DNA from: Phycomyces nitens
Taxonomy: Eukaryota; Mucoromycota; Mucoromycetes; Mucorales; Phycomycetaceae
Reading direction: 5' to 3'
Length of the DNA stretch: 64,000 nt
NCBI GenBank assembly: GCA_022702545.1
Contig: JAHRBC010000003.1
Coordinates: 1,488,001 to 1,552,000, forward strand
Below are positions 44,322 to 54,427 of this stretch, piece after piece. Made by a program: the position numbers and the translations under genes. The notes under the pieces were generated by a model. The model made no database searches and was not told the DNA's origin. It saw only the letters and a program-made list of their open reading frames with translations. Numbering within the stretch: the stretch's first letter is position 1; every line of letters begins with the position of its first letter.

Positions 44322-45995
44322 TCAGTTTTTTACAGCATATCCTTTGACAGTCGCAGCAATTACGCAGCCCGCACCGCCCATTCCAATTAAATAAATAATA
44401 CCTAAAACTAAATAAACCTCCCAGTCCTTGTTATATTTGACACTGTTGTACATATAAACAAAAGGAACGAATGATAGCTGGCCAATGATCCATGCCAAGA
44501 CAATCCATTGAGTTGTTGTATAAGCCCAATAGTCGGCCCAAATACCAGCCAGCAGTGACAAGGCCAATCCTCCAAAGCCAGAAAGAATATAGGCCCATAT
44601 CCTGTGTCTGATGAACGCATAATAGCCAGGATTCTGGAAAAAATCTTTTTTCCTGAGGATTTTTAGCAGAAGATCCGATGTATAATAGGTAATTCCACCT
44701 TTTGTCTCTTCTGTGATTGTTATATGTTCCGGAATAATGTTAATTATTGATTCCTTGTCCTTTTTATCTTCCTCTTCGATTTTATCTTCCTCTTCGATTT
44801 TATCTTCCTCCTTTTCGCACTTGCTGCCAATAGTTGTAGATCGAGTTCCCTCTGAGTGGGATTTGGAACCAGAGTCTTTAGAATCATTAACAAGCTTCTC
44901 TTTTATGTTTATAGGTCCGTCAAGATTAATACTGTATGCTATCGGCTGTTTGTGGAGAACAATGAGAGAAGTCGTCTGGAGAACTGACATTATCATGTAT
45001 ATAAGCATGATAACCTTGGCCCACTTATCGCCCTCTGCATCAATACAATTAATGATTGTGTACACCAATTGTCCAGCAGTAACACATATTGCAGTATATG
45101 AAGTGGTGTCCAAGTATTGTATTGACGTCAATTCATCCAACATTTTAGTGGTCAAGTAACGAACAGCGTATGGTTTGATGGGTGTTTGGTATTTTCCTTT
45201 GGCACCCGATCCAGTTATTGTCATATCCTTTGTGTACAGCACCCGTTCTCTGAGGGTATAGCTCTCAGTGGGAGGCAAATCGAATCCGATATATAAGCTG
45301 CCATTAAGAATAAAATTCCGGACTCTTCTGGCTTGTCTAGGTTCCATAGTACCGAGAATTGCAGCCAGATGTGCTAGATTGTCGCCGTTGTCTTTGAGTT
45401 CACATTCGCACACGTCAGTTATATCGAAATTGTAGTTACGGAGCTTTTCTCGTAAGACGGAAACTTCTTCGCAACTGTAGTTGACAGTGTTATCTTCTTT
45501 TATTCCTTTATTCTGTTTAAGAACCCTCTTGACACTTGCTTTGAGTTCAGCACAACCCCGTTGAAAGGACTCCCATGTTTCATATATCCAAATGCGAAAA
45601 GGTAACCATTTGCCTCTTCCTTTTGCGATATGTTCTTCAAGTCTTCTCTCTTCAAAATATCTTTTGTATCTGTCAACACCAAGGATTTTTTCACCTTCGT
45701 GTGCTGAAAGTATAACTTCGGTCGCAGTACAGATCCCCATTGTTGGATAGACGAAATATGCAATACGCCAAAAAAGAGTGTTTGCTTGGTCTGTATCTGG
45801 ACTTGGTCGAATGGTCATAATATGTGTCACATATCCCAGTATGATTGTCTTGAGAATCTTGTATGACTTTGACATGTTGATTTGAGGTCCTTGCTGAGAT
45901 TCCACTGATGATTGATCGCCTATTGGTGGAGCATAACATTCTGGCAATAGTATGAGTATAAACACGCCTAGGACAAGCAGTTTATGAGCACTCAT
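44322..45995 (-). CDS. Membrane-protein family, copy 7 (557 aa)
   Basis: Intronless ORF on the minus strand. The ATG at 45995 (MSAHKLLVLGVFIL) is preferred to the in-frame upstream ATG at 46034, by alignment with copies 5 and 6. Signal peptide ends ECYAPP. The N-terminal 75 residues are like copy 6 (IGDQSSVESQQG, GYVTHIM), while loop 1 (FRIWIYETWESFQRG) and MLDELTSIQYLDTTSY are like copy 5, and GIWADYWAYTTTQW is like copy 5. The acidic loop 2 contains short tandem repeats (EEEDKI units). The C-terminal helix IYLIGMGGAGCVIAA is conserved. It has the TATA-type box and upstream box shared with copies 5 and 6. Function unknown; membrane location inferred. Confidence 0.9.
   Translation of the reverse strand: MSAHKLLVLGVFILILLPECYAPPIGDQSSVESQQGPQINMSKSYKILKTIILGYVTHIMTIRPSPDTDQANTLFWRIAYFVYPTMGICTATEVILSAHEGEKILGVDRYKRYFEERRLEEHIAKGRGKWLPFRIWIYETWESFQRGCAELKASVKRVLKQNKGIKEDNTVNYSCEEVSVLREKLRNYNFDITDVCECELKDNGDNLAHLAAILGTMEPRQARRVRNFILNGSLYIGFDLPPTESYTLRERVLYTKDMTITGSGAKGKYQTPIKPYAVRYLTTKMLDELTSIQYLDTTSYTAICVTAGQLVYTIINCIDAEGDKWAKVIMLIYMIMSVLQTTSLIVLHKQPIAYSINLDGPINIKEKLVNDSKDSGSKSHSEGTRSTTIGSKCEKEEDKIEEEDKIEEEDKKDKESIINIIPEHITITEETKGGITYYTSDLLLKILRKKDFFQNPGYYAFIRHRIWAYILSGFGGLALSLLAGIWADYWAYTTTQWIVLAWIIGQLSFVPFVYMYNSVKYNKDWEVYLVLGIIYLIGMGGAGCVIAATVKGYAVKN
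44766..44815 (-). repeat. 18-bp tandem repeats inside family copy 7
   Basis: About 2.7 copies of an 18-bp unit, in frame, coding for EEEDKI repeats in the acidic loop. The neighbouring paralogues lack them. Confidence 0.9.
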
Positions 45996-46069
45996 TATTG
46001 TAATGGGCAAAGGTAGAAAAATTAAAAATGACAAATAAACAATTGATATGTTCTAAATAAAATGTATTT

Positions 46070-46083
46070 CTTTTATACTTATA
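46070..46083 (-). promoter_or_regulatory. TATA-type box of family copy 7
   Basis: TATAAGTATAAAAG on the minus strand, about 75 bp before the ATG; it corresponds to TATAAATATAAAAG of copies 5 and 6 and is followed by TTTTATTTAGA. Confidence 0.5.
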
Positions 46084-46215
46084 ATACTTGGATAAAGGCT
46101 TAGGAAATATCTTTTGAAGAGAAAACCATCTTGTATATATGTAATTGGATTATACGGCTTAAAGATTGAATGGTTATTATTGGGTGTTTATCAAAAGCAA
46201 TTATTGGGCTAAATC

Positions 46216-46251
46216 CTTGTACCTGTTTTCATAATAAAGTTTCTGCTCATC
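46216..46251 (-). promoter_or_regulatory. Shared upstream box (copy 7)
   Basis: On the minus strand, GATGAGCAGAAACTTTATT followed by GTACAAG, 256 bp before the ATG, nearly the same as at copies 5 and 6. Confidence 0.5.
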
Positions 46252-46699
46252 TACTTTATTTTTTTTTATGTAAACGGGTTTTTACAAACTAGTCAAAAAT
46301 TAGATACTTTTATCCTTGGTACCAAAATCATAACAACAAAGTATTTGTATTATCAACAAAAACTCAATGGAAAAGGATCGCACTTTTCTGTGAGTTTACA
46401 GTTATCTTTTATAAGGGTAGCCATTCTTTAGAAAAAGACAAAGGCATTATGGTGGTCTCTTGACAATTGGAATCGTTATTAAACGCCAATAAGAAACTGA
46501 CACAGCAATACCAAGATCTAGATCGAGATAACAAAGGAAATCAGTTCTACAGATAAAACTTTTTTTTTGAATAAGAGGCGTTGTATTTCAAAGATATATG
46601 GGTATCACTAGAAAAAAGTGGCGTTTTCTAAAGTGATTGTATTTCAAAAGTTAGTTATCAACTATCCTTGATCGGATGAATTTATTTCTCATGCTTAAT

Positions 46700-47060
46700 A
46701 CCTAGGTCAATACTGACGCCTGAAGAGAAGAAAAACTGGGCTCGTTGAGTAAGAGCTAGACTTATTTCAACAGTTTAATACTGGAAAAGGACTATATAGT
46801 CAAATGAATCTAGATTTATGGTAAAAGATAATGATCTCGACAAACATCTAATGTGTATACCCGAAGAATGCTTCCAGAACAAGCATATACTTCAAAATAA
46901 GAAGACTGCAAAAGGGCTGGCAGTGGCTTTGGGATGTTTCTAGACTGGAAGATTTAGTAAATTAAGTTGCAAGTCGTTGGGTTCACAAATTTAAGCCTTG
47001 GTATCAAATTGGATGAAGAGTATGGCAATTCTAAGATTACAGTCAAATCGTTGTGTAAAT
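46700..47060 (+). mobile_element. Tc1/mariner transposase relic (middle part)
   Basis: A plus-strand frame gives YWKRTI*SNESRFMV (about 46780-46820), the WSDESRF motif of the first catalytic Asp with Trp changed to TAG and Asp to Asn. It continues with MCIPEECFQ and KTAKGLAVALGCF (about 46905-46940), matching the GGGSVMVWGCF block. There are stops in several places; no intact ends. Confidence 0.65.
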
Positions 47061-48308
47061 AGAAAAAAAATGGTGTGATGGTCTGAGCCAACGTACTCTT
47101 GTTTTATGGTTTTCCTCTATCGTCCACCTTTACTTTAGCTCCTCTGTACCCAAGTTCTTGTTTTGTGTTTTGTGGGGAATAATATATCCGTGATTACCGG
47201 ATTTCCAATGAAATTCTTGTTTTCCAAAGGTCTTTTTGTATAGAAAATGTATAAAATTCTTATCATTTATATCAATAATAAATACTACGTGTTGGCTTTT
47301 ATTTATTTGCGATATCATTATTTTCTAATATTAATTAAACGTCCTTTTCAGCACTCCACCTCGTTTAATCAGAGTTAGATTTAGTGAAATAATCTGCCTG
47401 TGCTTGTTATATTTGGCCTAATTAAATATCATATATTGATGTACGAACACTGACAGTTAAAAAAACACCAGGAATTTGTCTTGGCAAATATCAATATTTG
47501 TATACTTGCTCATTCTATTAACTTTTTTTAAAAAAAAATCAATTTGCCTTTATTTTTATGCTGTAAAATATCCTCAAAGTATTTATCCTCCATTTCCGCC
47601 AAAATATCACGGTGTTTTACGTCATTCTTTTTTTAAATAAAATTAATAAACAAAAGTTGTTTAATGGCTACCAGAGATTATTCATAACTTTAAACGACTA
47701 CTATGTCAATGTTTGTGATTCAGAATATCAAACAATTTGGAATATCAAAAAAAATGGAATTTACAGAAAAGAAAACTAAACGCACACAAATTCATAGAAA
47801 CAAAGTTTTCCTTGAATTTAATATAAAGATTGATTATGAATAATTGTTTCACTAATCACCTTTCCTCTGATAATGCCTACCTTGATTTACCTTGCCATTC
47901 CAAAAAAATAATAATAATAATATCTAATTGAACTCATTACACCAATTGTCAATAGTAACTAAAAAGATCAATTGACTGTCTATGATCCGAGGGATCATGC
48001 TCAGATATATAAAATGATCGCCGTTCTTATTGACAGTAATCTGAATATACGGTCAAGGACATGCAAAACTTTTTTTTTTAAAAAAACTTTATATATTTCT
48101 ATAAAGCAATGACCGACAAGTAATTATCCAAGAATTAAAAAAAAATGAACAAGATTAATTGAAAATTCTTTGCTTAAACTGGCTACGATATCCAGTATTC
48201 TTATATTGTTAATTCCCAAGCTTTCATGTCATTCATTTGGGACTTTAGCTAATAATTTCTGTCATTTTATTGATGACAAGACATGTTGCCATTGTTTAGA
48301 AAGTATTA
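47061..48308. other. AT-rich stretch without a gene
   Basis: Only short unrelated ORFs and homopolymer runs; nothing recognised. The minus-strand ORF 47130-47318 has no motif. Confidence 0.4.
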
Positions 48309-49778
48309 CTATGTAGAAAGATGTTCTTTTGGATACCCTTCAATTGTAGCCGCAAGAACACACGCTAGCCCCCCTGGAATGGCTATAATAGGGAGAAACA
48401 AAGGTATGATGCTGGTTATGTTGGCATTGTTGGGAAAGTATGTGACGATTCCAAATAGAAAGGAACTCAAGATCCACGATAAAACAATCCACTCTGTATT
48501 GGTGTGAATATTGTAATCTGCCCATAGACCAAGTAACAGTGATATTCCGGTTCCTCCAATAATAGACGCTAGTACCATAGGATCCATATTGTTTGCCGAT
48601 TCTATTGCTTCTTGCTTACAATACGGAACCATTTCTTCGATAATTTGATGCAGAAAGCTTCCTTGGTAGAGAAAGTCCCGAGGGTCTCGGATTGTATTTT
48701 CTTGATGTAGTGCGGAATCATGGCTTGTTGGCTTGGATGTATTTGGGGTATTTGATACATTGTGAGTTATGTCTGACTTGTAATGAATACTATAGGCAGT
48801 TGTTTGAGTATGTAATGCGGCTAGAGAGGCTGTCTGAAGAATAGACATGATTGTGTAGATTATCATGATCAGTTTTGACCATCTGTCTCCTCGACCACCT
48901 ATGCACTCGTAAACGATATACATAATTTGCATCACTGTAACACATCTTTGGGTATAAGATGTATCGTCCAGGCGATATGTTGCCATGAGCTCGTCAAGGA
49001 GATCGGTAGATAAATAGCGGACAACTTTTGGAAAGATGATCTTTTGGTATCTGCACATTGCTCCTGAGCCGGCTATTCTCATATATTCAACCTCGTTTGA
49101 ATCAGTCTCTATCAAAACCGTGTCAAATAAAAGGTCAAATCCAATGTATAGACTAGAATTGACAATACAATGTTTTATTTTCCTGGCTTTATCACGACCC
49201 ATGATATGAAAAAGAGCTGCGAGGTATGGAGCGTTATCATAATCCTTGATTTCAACTTTCTCGTTCGTTTTGATGTATTCCACAAGCCAGTCTCTTAACT
49301 TTCTTATTTCGTCTCGCAAACAATCGTAATCTGATACTAGTGGGGATGTGTCTGATTTACTACCGTCTTTATAGTTGATTTTTCTCGTCGAGGATGACAT
49401 TGAAGTCCCTTTGTAAATGCTCGAATCATTCTTTAACATTTCGTATTCTTTGAGGGGTTTCTTGAAAAGGTTGATTCCCAAGTGTTTATCTGCGTAATAT
49501 GCCGAGCTGATTGATTCAGAAGCCATTCCAATTCCCAGTGCCGGGTATGCAAGAAACAGTATACGTGTGATGGCCGTGAGGTTTTTTGTGGAGCTTGAGC
49601 TAGATCTGATGGTCAAGGTGTGTAATAGATATGCCAGAACAACTGTCTTGATGATCGAAAATATCCTTGTTTCTTGATAGGTCGGCGTCCTTCCTTGCTG
49701 TAGTGGTGGTGCATAGCATTCTTGTACGTAGATAAATAGCAATACAAAAAGTACAAACAGTGTATTTTTCCCAACCAT
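48309..49778 (-). CDS. Membrane-protein family, copy 8 (489 aa, most divergent)
   Basis: Intronless ORF beginning MVGKNTLFVLFVLLF; signal peptide ends ECYAPP. It keeps the layout of the family but with lower similarity: AYLLHTLTIRSSSSS replaces GYLTHIMTIRPSPDTDQ, then FLAYPALGIGMA, PYLAALFHIMGRDKARKIKHCIVNSSLYIGFD is recognisable in shorter blocks, MRIAGSGAMCRYQ, YRLDDTSYTQRCVTVMQIMYIV, GDRWSKLIMIIYTIMSILQ, LHTQTTAYSIHY, GLWADYNIHTNTEWIVLSWI and ACVLAATIEGY. Both variable loops are shorter. It shares no obvious promoter boxes with copies 5-7. It may represent an older branch of the family. Function unknown; a membrane or surface location is inferred. Confidence 0.87.
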   Translation of the reverse strand: MVGKNTLFVLFVLLFIYVQECYAPPLQQGRTPTYQETRIFSIIKTVVLAYLLHTLTIRSSSSSTKNLTAITRILFLAYPALGIGMASESISSAYYADKHLGINLFKKPLKEYEMLKNDSSIYKGTSMSSSTRKINYKDGSKSDTSPLVSDYDCLRDEIRKLRDWLVEYIKTNEKVEIKDYDNAPYLAALFHIMGRDKARKIKHCIVNSSLYIGFDLLFDTVLIETDSNEVEYMRIAGSGAMCRYQKIIFPKVVRYLSTDLLDELMATYRLDDTSYTQRCVTVMQIMYIVYECIGGRGDRWSKLIMIIYTIMSILQTASLAALHTQTTAYSIHYKSDITHNVSNTPNTSKPTSHDSALHQENTIRDPRDFLYQGSFLHQIIEEMVPYCKQEAIESANNMDPMVLASIIGGTGISLLLGLWADYNIHTNTEWIVLSWILSSFLFGIVTYFPNNANITSIIPLFLPIIAIPGGLACVLAATIEGYPKEHLST

Positions 49779-50149
49779 ATTATAAAGACAGTTATATTAA
49801 AGAAAATGTAATTTCTTTACAGGAGTTGCCGAGTTTTGGATTTATACAATTTGGATTTGTGTTTTGAAGCATAAGTGGAGTTACATATCTGTTTAATTTT
49901 GCACATGGCTTTCAACAGTTTACATATATGCTCTTACACGTGGTTAAACAAGCCAAGTATGGCACACTATTTTCATTTAGATTTGCATAAAACGATGCCA
50001 ACAAGTACAATTTATTGTATTTATAAAGTTACCTTGTGGCCACAGCTATTCTTTGATGCAATGATAGGCAGTTGACTAGCATATGGTAGATCTAACCCTG
50101 TCAAAACACTGGTTGATTTGAAATGCAATTGGATTTTATAGGTATTCAC
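49779..50149. other. Upstream flank of copy 8
   Basis: AT-rich, no gene. No shared family box was seen. Confidence 0.35.
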
Positions 50150-50560
50150 AAAAACTGCTTTCATATGGATCAAGGTATAAATATGTGTTTAATCGACTTT
50201 TTCTACTTTTAAAGTGTGGGCCAAACCAATTTAAAGACTACCAAAAGATTTGATGGATCAAGGTAATTTTCCGGGGGGTACTTTTAGATTCAAAAGACTA
50301 TCCAGATACGCTTCTACATAATCAAATCATGGATACCTTGAATTACCCAAGAGCTAATGCAATTAAGCAAGATCATTGATTTGCAATGTAGGACGACGGT
50401 TTATAACTCAATAGCAAAAGTTTCTTTGCCAAATTGACTGGCATTAATTGGGAATGTGGTATGCAATTGCCGTAAATAAAGGTTTTGTGTTTGAGGCAAA
50501 CAATAAGGTGTTATTTTCACTGTGTTGGTATTCTCTCGTATCATATTTATTCTTTGAGAG
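50150..50560 (+). mobile_element. Tc1/mariner transposase relic (C-terminal part)
   Basis: Frames read GVLLDSKDYPDTLLHNQIM (about 50275-50335), ANAIKQDH (about 50355), then SFFAKLTGINWECGMQLP (about 50415-50475). The order fits the Tc1/mariner region between GxMxSxxY, the QxDNAPxH motif and the W-P before SPDLNPIE. All acidic motifs are damaged. It could be the second half of the relic at 46.7-47.06 kb, separated by copy 8. Confidence 0.5.
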
Positions 50561-51000
50561 ATTGGATAGCCATTCAAAGATTATATGTTATTCCAATACA
50601 CGATCATTGGTATTATAAGAGAAAAGGTTCCCAAGGACAAGAGTGTGGTCTATTGAATAAATAAAAATAAATAAAAAAGTGAGGATAATTGCTGAGCAAC
50701 TGCCCATAACCTGTGTTACTTTTCTATAGACATTTGTGATCTGCCAGAATTTGTTCATTATGGACGTACAAACCAAGATCACTGGTAAATGTTGGATCAT
50801 TAATGTACGTGAAATTTATTTAATAAAAAAAATGTCCTATACTAGACCCATTGATCTATTCCCATTACAGATCCAGACCAACTTTAAAGCAAATATTGCC
50901 AATACAGTTATTTAAAGTCTTCTTTATGATTTCAAGGTGATATATTATTTCTTTGTTTCTATTAATCTAATTCAAGATGTAGATAATGCACTCTTATATT
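50561..51000. other. Spacer before the LETM1-domain gene
   Basis: No gene recognised; AT-rich with short ORFs (50588-50800 -). Confidence 0.35.
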
Positions 51001-52712
51001 CTACTTGTAATTTGCGTTGAGCAAGAACATACGGCTAAAGATAATCAAGCCGCGCGATACTGGAGGGTCCATAGAGGTCACTGCGATCCAGTACTTGATG
51101 GCACGGCGGAGGGAATCCTCGCTGGCATCAATAGAGCGACTATAAAAACTGATGAGACACACATGCATTGGTTCCATCTCTATTTTTTTTTACTCACACG
51201 CCACGTTCTTCAGCAGCCTGCTGGAGTTCAGGAAGAGCAAGTGTTTCGATACCTTCCTTTACAATCAACTTTTTTGTATACGAAAACCCACAGTTAATTA
51301 TCAATAGAAATATGCCATACTCATCATATAGTTTACCTTGTCGTCCTCCAAAAGATAGTCCAAATGCTTGTTCAAACGCTTCTGGAGAATACCCTGTGTT
51401 CCCCATCCAGAAAGGCCCATAAAGCTAATCAGATACCAAACCTTTTTTGTTAATAAAATGCGTAATATAATATTAATGATTATTACCGGCAGTACGAAGA
51501 CAAGTGTGCGCGATCGATACGAGTAAGTTCAAAGTCATAGTTGTAGGCCTTTGCAGTCTTTGCAAAGGTTCTAGGGTTCAAAAAGTCTTCGGGCGAAATC
51601 TATAAAGTATGATTAAATGTGTAAATTAAGATGTATTCTGGTTTCTGATATTCAACATATACATATACATATATATATTACTTACGCCTTCAATGCTGTC
51701 GGCAGACATGATAACATTCTTTGACATGTTCTGGCGAACCTTGTCCAACTTCTCGCGCTGCTTAATCTATTTATTTATTTTTAAAAAAAAAGGTATTTTT
51801 TTGTCAGAATAAGTCTTTATCCAAGACAGTCTCTCGTTAAACTTACCACTTGACTCTCTTTCAAACAGGTGCTGGGCACAGCTCCAGGCACATACATGAC
51901 CAACAATGGAATCTATCAAATCATAATCAGCAATCTATTCGCGGCTTACTGGATGAAAAGCCAGGAAAAAAAACAAAGCTTACGGATTCAGGAAGGATCA
52001 TGAAAACAATGCCAAAAGGAATAAGCTTGAGCATATCCTTGTGCGAGTTGCGGACCTATTCGAAATGAATGAGCATGTATTTTGACTAATCGAAAATCAA
52101 CGTACAAGCTGGAATTCTGCTCTGTTCAAGTTATAGCCTTCATTTTGTACTTTTTGTTTCAAAGCCTTTGCAGTCTTGCCATTGGCCCAAAGAAGCTTCA
52201 AACCGGTCTTGTAAAATGAGATAAGGTCCCTGGAAAACTTGATGAATTTGCCAATACGAGAGGTGGGTTCGTTTGCAATTGGTTCTGTAGGGGTACCGGG
52301 AGTTTGCTGCTTGATGGGAGAAGTAGAGTAAGCACGGTACTTGAGAAGACTTGCTGGACTGGCTCTGTTCAAATAAACAACCAAAAAAAAAAAGAAAAAG
52401 AAGAAGGGATATTTGATAAATAGACTGTTGTTGACAGACAAAAGCATCTTGACTATCTTTATGGATCTATCGATATGATGCTCGAGAGGACTTCTTTTTT
52501 TATCCGTACCTCAGACTAGGCGATGAAACATGAAGACCACTGATATACAGGCTGCGACAGGAACCAGGGCGCTGAACCAGGGGTCGAGTAATCAAAGGAC
52601 TTACTCTATATGTGGGGTAATCAAGGCTGTTTAATGAAATGCATGTGATTTCCAATGTCAATTACCGAGCACATGCCCGGAGAGTCTGTCTTGGAAGAAT
52701 TGAGGTAGCCAT
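51001..52712 (-). CDS. LETM1-domain mitochondrial inner-membrane protein (multi-exon, about 340 aa)
   Basis: A protein of the LETM1/LETMD1/Mdm38 group, which act at the mitochondrial inner membrane in ion homeostasis and in contact with mitochondrial ribosomes. About ten exons with short introns. The first are 52712-52666 (MATSILPRQTLRACAR, a typical mitochondrial presequence), 52605-52510 and 52364-52106; the ORF that seems to start at 52447 is intron sequence. Then come FQLVRNSHKDMLKLIPFG (start of the LETM1 domain), IPLLVMYVPGAVPST (membrane segment), KNVIMSADSIEG, ISPEDFLNPRTFAK, LSGWGTQGILQKRLNKHL with DYLLEDDK, LIVKEGIETLALPELQQAAE and a C-terminal exon ending LLNANYK, stop at 51001. 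No EF-hand is visible, and the size (about 340 residues) fits LETMD1-like better than full LETM1. Divergent from RPL36. Confidence 0.85.
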
Positions 52713-53434
52713 TGAGGTAAACGGCAACACACATGTTCTGTTCCTTGTTGCTATACTCGCTAATCTAACGACAGTCACATGAAGAACAATGACAGCAAAT
52801 AAGCCGACCTTTTTCTTGATTTCGAAAAGTTTGGAAACCTGCTGTAAAGCTGTTTATTTTGACAAGAAGTATATTTAGAGTCTAGTTGGCTAGAAATGGC
52901 TCAAGTAAAGTCAATTATTTTATCGAGACCAATAAAAATAAAATTAAAAATAATATGGATTATGATGTTTGATTGATAATCTCTTGTAATGATCCTGCCA
53001 AAAGAATTTGATTGTTCAATAGAAATGTCGCTGAAAAGTGGTATTACTTGCTGTAAGAGTCTCGTTATATTAATATATATACATATACATATTTATATAT
53101 ATTTATTGATTTATTTATATTTTTTTTAAAAAAAAAGAAGAGAGTAATGAGAGGTAAAAGAACGTCGTTTATAGAGTACTTGTTCAAGAGTAGACGATAA
53201 AGTCGAGAGTATTCCGATACAGAAGAAAAAAAAGTAAACAAGGGTTAGATAAACCACACCATAAGAGGTTTTGCAGCCAATGCTTGTCTAGTCTGCACAG
53301 TACATCAAAAAGAAAGTTACTGGGTTGACAGTCACGTGCATAGAATCGTAGAGATCGGCGTGGCGCTCGGTCAAAGAGGTCTGTCGAGCAGGCGCAAGGG
53401 GTGGGTCCTTCCTTCCGTTTCGCATCAATACACA
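52713..53434. promoter_or_regulatory. Intergenic promoter region, LETM1-type gene / RPL36
   Basis: A 720-bp divergent region, strongly AT-rich (TA-rich near 53070-53130). No ORF is convincing. The stretch shortly before the RPL36 ATG is more CT-rich, as expected for a ribosomal protein promoter. Confidence 0.4.
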
Positions 53435-54004
53435 ATGGCTCCTCAGCAGAAGTCTGGTCTTGCCGTCGGCCTCAACAAAGGCCACATCGTCACCCGCCGT
53501 GAATTGAAGATCACCCCCTCCTACACCAAGGGTGTACGTATACATTCCTCTTTATTGACTGGATGGATGGGTAGATGGATGGATGGATGCATTATATTTT
53601 GGATTTTTGGACATCCTTTGGATGTATTCTTTGGATAAAGATTATTTTGGATGGACGATATCCAAGACGATCATGATCCAGAAATACTTGCCTCGGTGTT
53701 GACCATTCCAAAAAAAAATGAAACAAAACCTCCATCACCATCCACATGTCAAACAAAATGAACATCATCTCATATGTATATATTTCATATATAGGCTGCT
53801 TCCAAGCGTACCACCTTTGTCCGCAGCATCGTCCGTGAGGTTGTCGGTTTCGCTCCCTACGAGCGTCGTGTCATGGAATTGATCAAGAACTCCAAGGACA
53901 AGCGCGCCAAGAAGCTCACCAAGAAGAGACTCGGTACCTTCCTCCGTGCCAAGAAGAAGATCGAGGAGCTCTCTGCTGTCATTGCCGAGTCCCGTCGTCA
54001 TTAA
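53435..54004 (+). CDS. RPL36: 60S ribosomal protein eL36 (2 exons, 102 aa)
   Basis: eL36 is a structural protein of the large cytosolic ribosomal subunit. Exon 1 53435-53533 ([17 protein letters not shown]), intron 53534-53794 (GTACGT...ATATAG), exon 2 53795-54004. The joined protein of 102 residues contains [47 protein letters not shown] and [19 protein letters not shown], all typical. Codon use is strongly biased to C-ending codons (GTC, ACC, AAG), as in highly expressed genes and unlike its neighbours. The 261-bp intron is the longest clear one in this part of the window and contains GGATGGAT repeats, common in fungal ribosomal protein genes. Confidence 0.97.
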
Positions 54005-54427
54005 ATCCTTTTTTATTCAATGACGAAAACGGCATTGGAGAAACTATCAAAATAAGACAGCATCTGCATTCTCTTCTATTGTAGTCTGCTGTTCTTAGTT
54101 TCACCACACAGCATCGTATAACTTTCTTTTTCATTAAACAATCAAGAAAGATTTTGCGCCTATATATATTTACATTTATTTATTCATTTATTTTGTGGAA
54201 TGCACTGTGCTTTTTGGATATTGGGGCCTTTGTGTTTAAAGAGGTTCTTCATGGTGAGCACTATGACGCAAGAATAGCCAAAGAGAAGTGTCGGGTATTC
54301 AATACCACTTGCGATGGAAAGAGTGTTTGGGTGGTTACTCAAGAGCTTGGAAAACTGCACATAAAAAAAAAGAGGCACTTGAATAAGAAGCAGCCTTTGG
54401 CCTTTATATCAATTTTCTTATATAACA
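54005..54427. other. Spacer between RPL36 and VTA1
   Basis: Untranslated 3' region of RPL36 and upstream region of VTA1. The ORF 54154-54441 has no recognisable family and overlaps the VTA1 start; not called. Confidence 0.45.

Noticed and set aside
52368..52447. Apparent N-terminus MLLSVNNSLF with a Phe run for the LETM1-type protein
   Set aside because: This is an intron ending in a long pyrimidine tract and ACAG. Splicing to exons at 52605-52510 and 52712-52666 gives a proper mitochondrial presequence in frame.
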